From Capitella teleta (Eukaryota > Annelida > Polychaeta > Capitellidae), in contig KB302363.1 in assembly GCA_000328365.1 (NCBI GenBank), positions 10,851 through 74,850 on the forward strand: 64,000 bases of DNA, read 5' to 3'. A model generated the notes under the pieces. The model searched no databases, was not told the DNA's origin, and saw only the letters and a list, made by a program, of their open reading frames with translations. Each line of letters starts with the position of its first letter. Position 1 is the stretch's first letter. A program made the translations under genes and the position numbers. Shown piece by piece: positions 50,461-64,000 of the stretch.

Positions 50461-51158
50461 AGGGAGGGAGAACTGGTTAAAAATGGACTTTGAGTCGTTA
50501 TTTGATGCACCAAAAATGATTCCTATGCCTGGCCCACACAAGGAATATCATCGCTAACGATTTCGCGGGAGATATATTGCTAATTAGGCGTGACGTCAGG
50601 AGCTGTGATGGAACACCGAGTTCCCCATCTTTTACAATGGGCCTCGTCATATCAGCGTGTCCTGCGACTAAACCCCTAGATATTTTTTTTATTTTCTTTT
50701 CGGAAATAGATAGAATAATCATTTTGCCACCAGTCAGGCGCAAAAAAAAATATTTTTCGCTATTTTTCTTATTTTAACAAGCGATTTTCTAGGACACCTA
50801 CCATGTTTATCATCGTGAAACAGTAAAAAGGTCAGCCAGAGTGCACCACGCATGCGCTTTCGTTTCGTAAACAACAGAGATGTCCTTTTATGGCGAAGAT
50901 GATCTGCTCTGATTGGCTGAAATCGATAGCTTCACGAGGGGAACGGGACCAATCACGCCAAGCCTTCAGCTGACGTTTGCCTCCTATACTTTGTAATGGA
51001 AGCCATTCTCCCATAGGCCCAATGCTAATTTAACCCCGATATTCGAAATGCATTATTTCCTTACGCTTGCATCCAGGCATGGTGTTTTTGGCACGGAATG
51101 CTATCAACTGGTGCTATGAGTCAATAGAATAGCACTTAAAATTCAGTTCCCCATCCCT
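50461..51158. mobile_element. Kolobok-like MITE with TTAA target sites, 698 bp
   Basis: TTAA lies on both sides (50457-50460 and 51159-51162). The left end reads AGGGAGGGAGAACTG and the right end, reversed, reads AGGGATGGGGAACTG. TTAA duplications with purine-rich AGGG ends fit Kolobok better than piggyBac (which starts with C). The interior has CCAAT/ATTGG boxes and an NRF1-like GCATGCGC near 50853 but no coding sequence. Confidence 0.6.
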
Positions 51159-51162
51159 TTAA

Positions 51163-52834
51163 GTAGCAAACTGTGTCCGTAACACGTGGTGCGTAACAAA
51201 GATCTTCCATCCAAAATGTAACCTTATTTTGTTTTTCGGGAGAGATTCACCGATGATTCAACCAGGGGATTTATTTTGCACATGTTCTGTGATGGTGTGA
51301 GGTAGAGGGGGGCTTGTCCGACTTCTGCAGTAATCTGTGTATTCAATGAGTGCAGCTGGGTGTGGGTTCAGCTCGTACGACATGGCATTTCTTGAGAGTC
51401 CAGCGGTCAGGTGGTTGATCGAAGCTAGGTGATTATCGTATACTTTATATTTGTGATGTCTGGCAGACAAATATGCCAACGTATAGCTGAGTGTTAATTG
51501 AGAAGATGCAGCTATGATCTTCTGGGTAGAGATCGATCATTAGTAGAGACAGTATTTTCGACTGCCCATGGTTTTCCCCTTTCTGGTTGTTGATCTTGTG
51601 TATTATCCCCTTCGATCCACTCTGGGACTTATGTTATGGGAGATGTAATTAAGATGCCTTCTCGGGGACATCAATGGTCTTGTCCTATCTGCTTTGCGGA
51701 ACAGTTACCAACACATTGAACTTAAAATTGCCTATCATGTATTCAGCCGAGCGCTATTATTAATACATACATAAATATTTACATGGATACATCCATACTT
51801 GTCTCGACTGTGGTTAATACATATACTTTGGGATATGTAAAGTATGTATTCATCCAGCGGAATTGAATCCTTATGTCTTTGGCGTAGTGGGCTTACAGAT
51901 GTAATTGAGTATGTTTTTGACTATCCAGTATCCAAAGCCGCATTTCAGACAATACTTTTCGATGTGATGCTATCATTAATTGATATAATAACTACATGAA
52001 TTGTTTAATTAACTAATGAATAGTACTACCACTCTCTTCATAAGTACTGCCCTAATGATGTGTAAGTCTTTTGTCTGAAATGCAATTATAATTTGAAGTT
52101 TCCAGAAAATTTTGCACCTTGATTAATAAGACCCTACCGAAAACTTTTAGTGTAAACTTTACAGGTACACACGCTGAAATGTTTTATGTCATTTCTGATC
52201 ATGTCTAATATAGATTTTGTTTTGTTTTGAAATAATGGTTGCCTATGTTTGAATGTTAAACTCACATTTGGCGTAATCAAGGTAGCTAATTAGCAGAAAA
52301 ATATATCTTTCCCGAAGCCCGATTTTGGTAAACTTTTTGTTCCTCCATAAGCACCCTGAATGCTACTCAAAACTGTTGGATAAACCTTTTGATGCAATTT
52401 TTTGGGGTTCCACTTAATTATTTTCACAAATGTACTCCACAGTAACTGTGAAGAATAATTATATAATAAATTATATTAATAAGAATAGTTATATTTCCTC
52501 AATGGTCCAAGTGGTTGAGTCAATAGACGTGAGTAGAGGGGCTGGTTGTGTCCATAGAAGCAAGGAGAGGGGCGGGCTGGGTCCTTATGATACTCTGCAA
52601 TTCTGTAGACTGCATACCACCATACTCAGTCCTATTGAGTAACAATATGCGTGCTCCTGAGTAGGTCATCACTGATGATTCTCTGTTGAATATTCGGAGC
52701 TCTGGTTGGTGGCCCAGACTCAAATAAAATAATTTAAGTTAAAGCAATTGATGTAAAATGTAGCATGACAAACAATAGATTTAAGTCCAGAACAATATCG
52801 CATTTATATAATTTTTGAGATCTTACTGATAGGA
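51163..52834. other. Intergenic downstream of AADAT, no gene seen
   Basis: AT-rich sequence; open frames up to 73 codons on either strand show no family resemblance or splice context. It probably includes the 3' untranslated region of AADAT at its right end. Confidence 0.45.
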
Positions 52835-56772
<3,938 letters not shown>

Positions 56773-57579
56773 ACTGCCAGTGTTATGATTACTGAACTGC
56801 AATGATACACGAATTCAATGAACTGCTACTTTTGCTTATCGTATTTGGAAAGTGCGTTATGATCTTCATCTTGTGAATCTCAATTAATTGTGAGCAACAT
56901 CTAAAGCTAGATATGTCATATTCGTCGAATATAGTCATAAGTAACGATCATGCGATAAAGTACACGAGCGACTTAAGATTTAGAACCAACTTTGAATCTT
57001 ATCAACCACAATCACTGAATCAGCTGATATTGCGGATAAGTTACAAAACAATGATCAAATTCCGAGGTCAGGCAGGTGCGTTATGACATTATGACAGTGA
57101 ATTAAGACACATTTATATTGTTGAGAGTTATGTGCAGTCAGTACATTGCTAATAATATATACTAGTACTGTATGTGTACACATGACTTGGCATAAAACAA
57201 TATGCCAATAAAAGAAAAGAAATACAAATTATATCAACTTCTAGTCAATATTCTACAACAAATGACATGAAAAACACGCCCAAAACTTGCCACCCTCCCC
57301 CAAATATTATTTTATGTTGTGTCTTTCTCAGAATATAAAATAAATATGAGCAAAACAGTAAAACTTATTTGCGGTTGAACAAAAATTCGTTAACATGGTT
57401 CTTCGGACGCCGACAAAATTGTCTTGAATAATGTCCCAAATATAATGTTATTCCCCTCTCCCTTTTCGCAAATATTGTTCCAAGAAGCGAAACAAACATT
57501 TCTTCGCCGCGTTCACCCTTAAAACTCTCATCCCAGAGCCCTCACTTTACGAGGCAGCGATTTTCAGTATTTGACAATC
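56773..57579. promoter_or_regulatory. Head-to-head promoter region of AADAT and RNF121
   Basis: The AADAT start (56772, -) and the RNF121 start (57580, +) are 807 bp apart and divergent, so both promoters should lie here. The region is AT-rich. No TATA box or known factor site stands out enough to call. Confidence 0.5.

Positions 57580-64000
<6,421 letters not shown>

Overview
The window is nuclear DNA of an invertebrate animal. The genes are interrupted by many GT-AG introns, most of them only about 45-80 bp long. The proteins are clearly metazoan (cilium-associated dynein-2, a Golgi uronyl/heparan 2-O-sulfotransferase, RNF121, a plexin-like IPT protein). Intergenic DNA is AT-rich and full of small DNA transposons. 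Such short introns would suit a sponge or another compact-intron lineage, but the sequence alone does not fix the phylum. There is one run of Ns (46143-46194). I saw no retrovirus, LTR element, Polinton or toxin gene.

Layout. 0-2.1 kb: a tandem array with a unit of about 627 bp. 2.8-4.2 kb (+): the 3' part of an IPT/TIG-domain membrane protein. 4.2-8.2 kb: repeats and the probable promoter of the next gene. 8.3-26.9 kb (+): a complete dynein-2 heavy chain gene (DYNC2H1) in about 66 coding exons. 27.7-29.4 kb (-): MMAA, tail to tail with DYNC2H1. 29.9-32.1 kb: LINE remnants, an (AAT)n block and a mariner-like MITE. 33.9-38.8 kb (+): a 2-O-sulfotransferase. 39.9-41.3 kb: LINE remnant and a TIR element holding a 54-bp perfect palindrome. 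41.6-45.2 kb (-): two related genes, a FAR1-like zinc-binding domain fused to a transthyretin/HIUase domain, and next to it a HIUase (URAH) gene. 46.4-49.4 kb: a foldback element. 50.5-51.2 kb: a TTAA (Kolobok-like) MITE. 52.8-56.8 kb (-): AADAT (KAT II). 57.6 kb to the end (+): RNF121, whose first intron holds a hAT element with a piggyBac-type element nested inside it.

The genes do not form one pathway. DYNC2H1 is the motor of retrograde intraflagellar transport. MMAA (cobalamin/methylmalonyl-CoA mutase chaperone) and AADAT (lysine and kynurenine breakdown) act in mitochondria. URAH works in urate breakdown. RNF121 and the sulfotransferase act in the secretory pathway.

The most interesting locus is 41.6-45.2 kb. 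A duplicated HIUase domain has kept both of its intron positions but lost the first catalytic His, the Arg and the C-terminal YRGS, and it is spliced in frame to a FAR1-type putative DNA-binding domain. This looks like a second, independent transthyretin-style reuse of HIUase, here possibly as a ligand-sensing regulator. The neighbouring URAH copy has a one-base shift just before its own YRGS. A second point of interest is a pair of in-phase candidate microexons (27 and 21 nt) in one DYNC2H1 intron.
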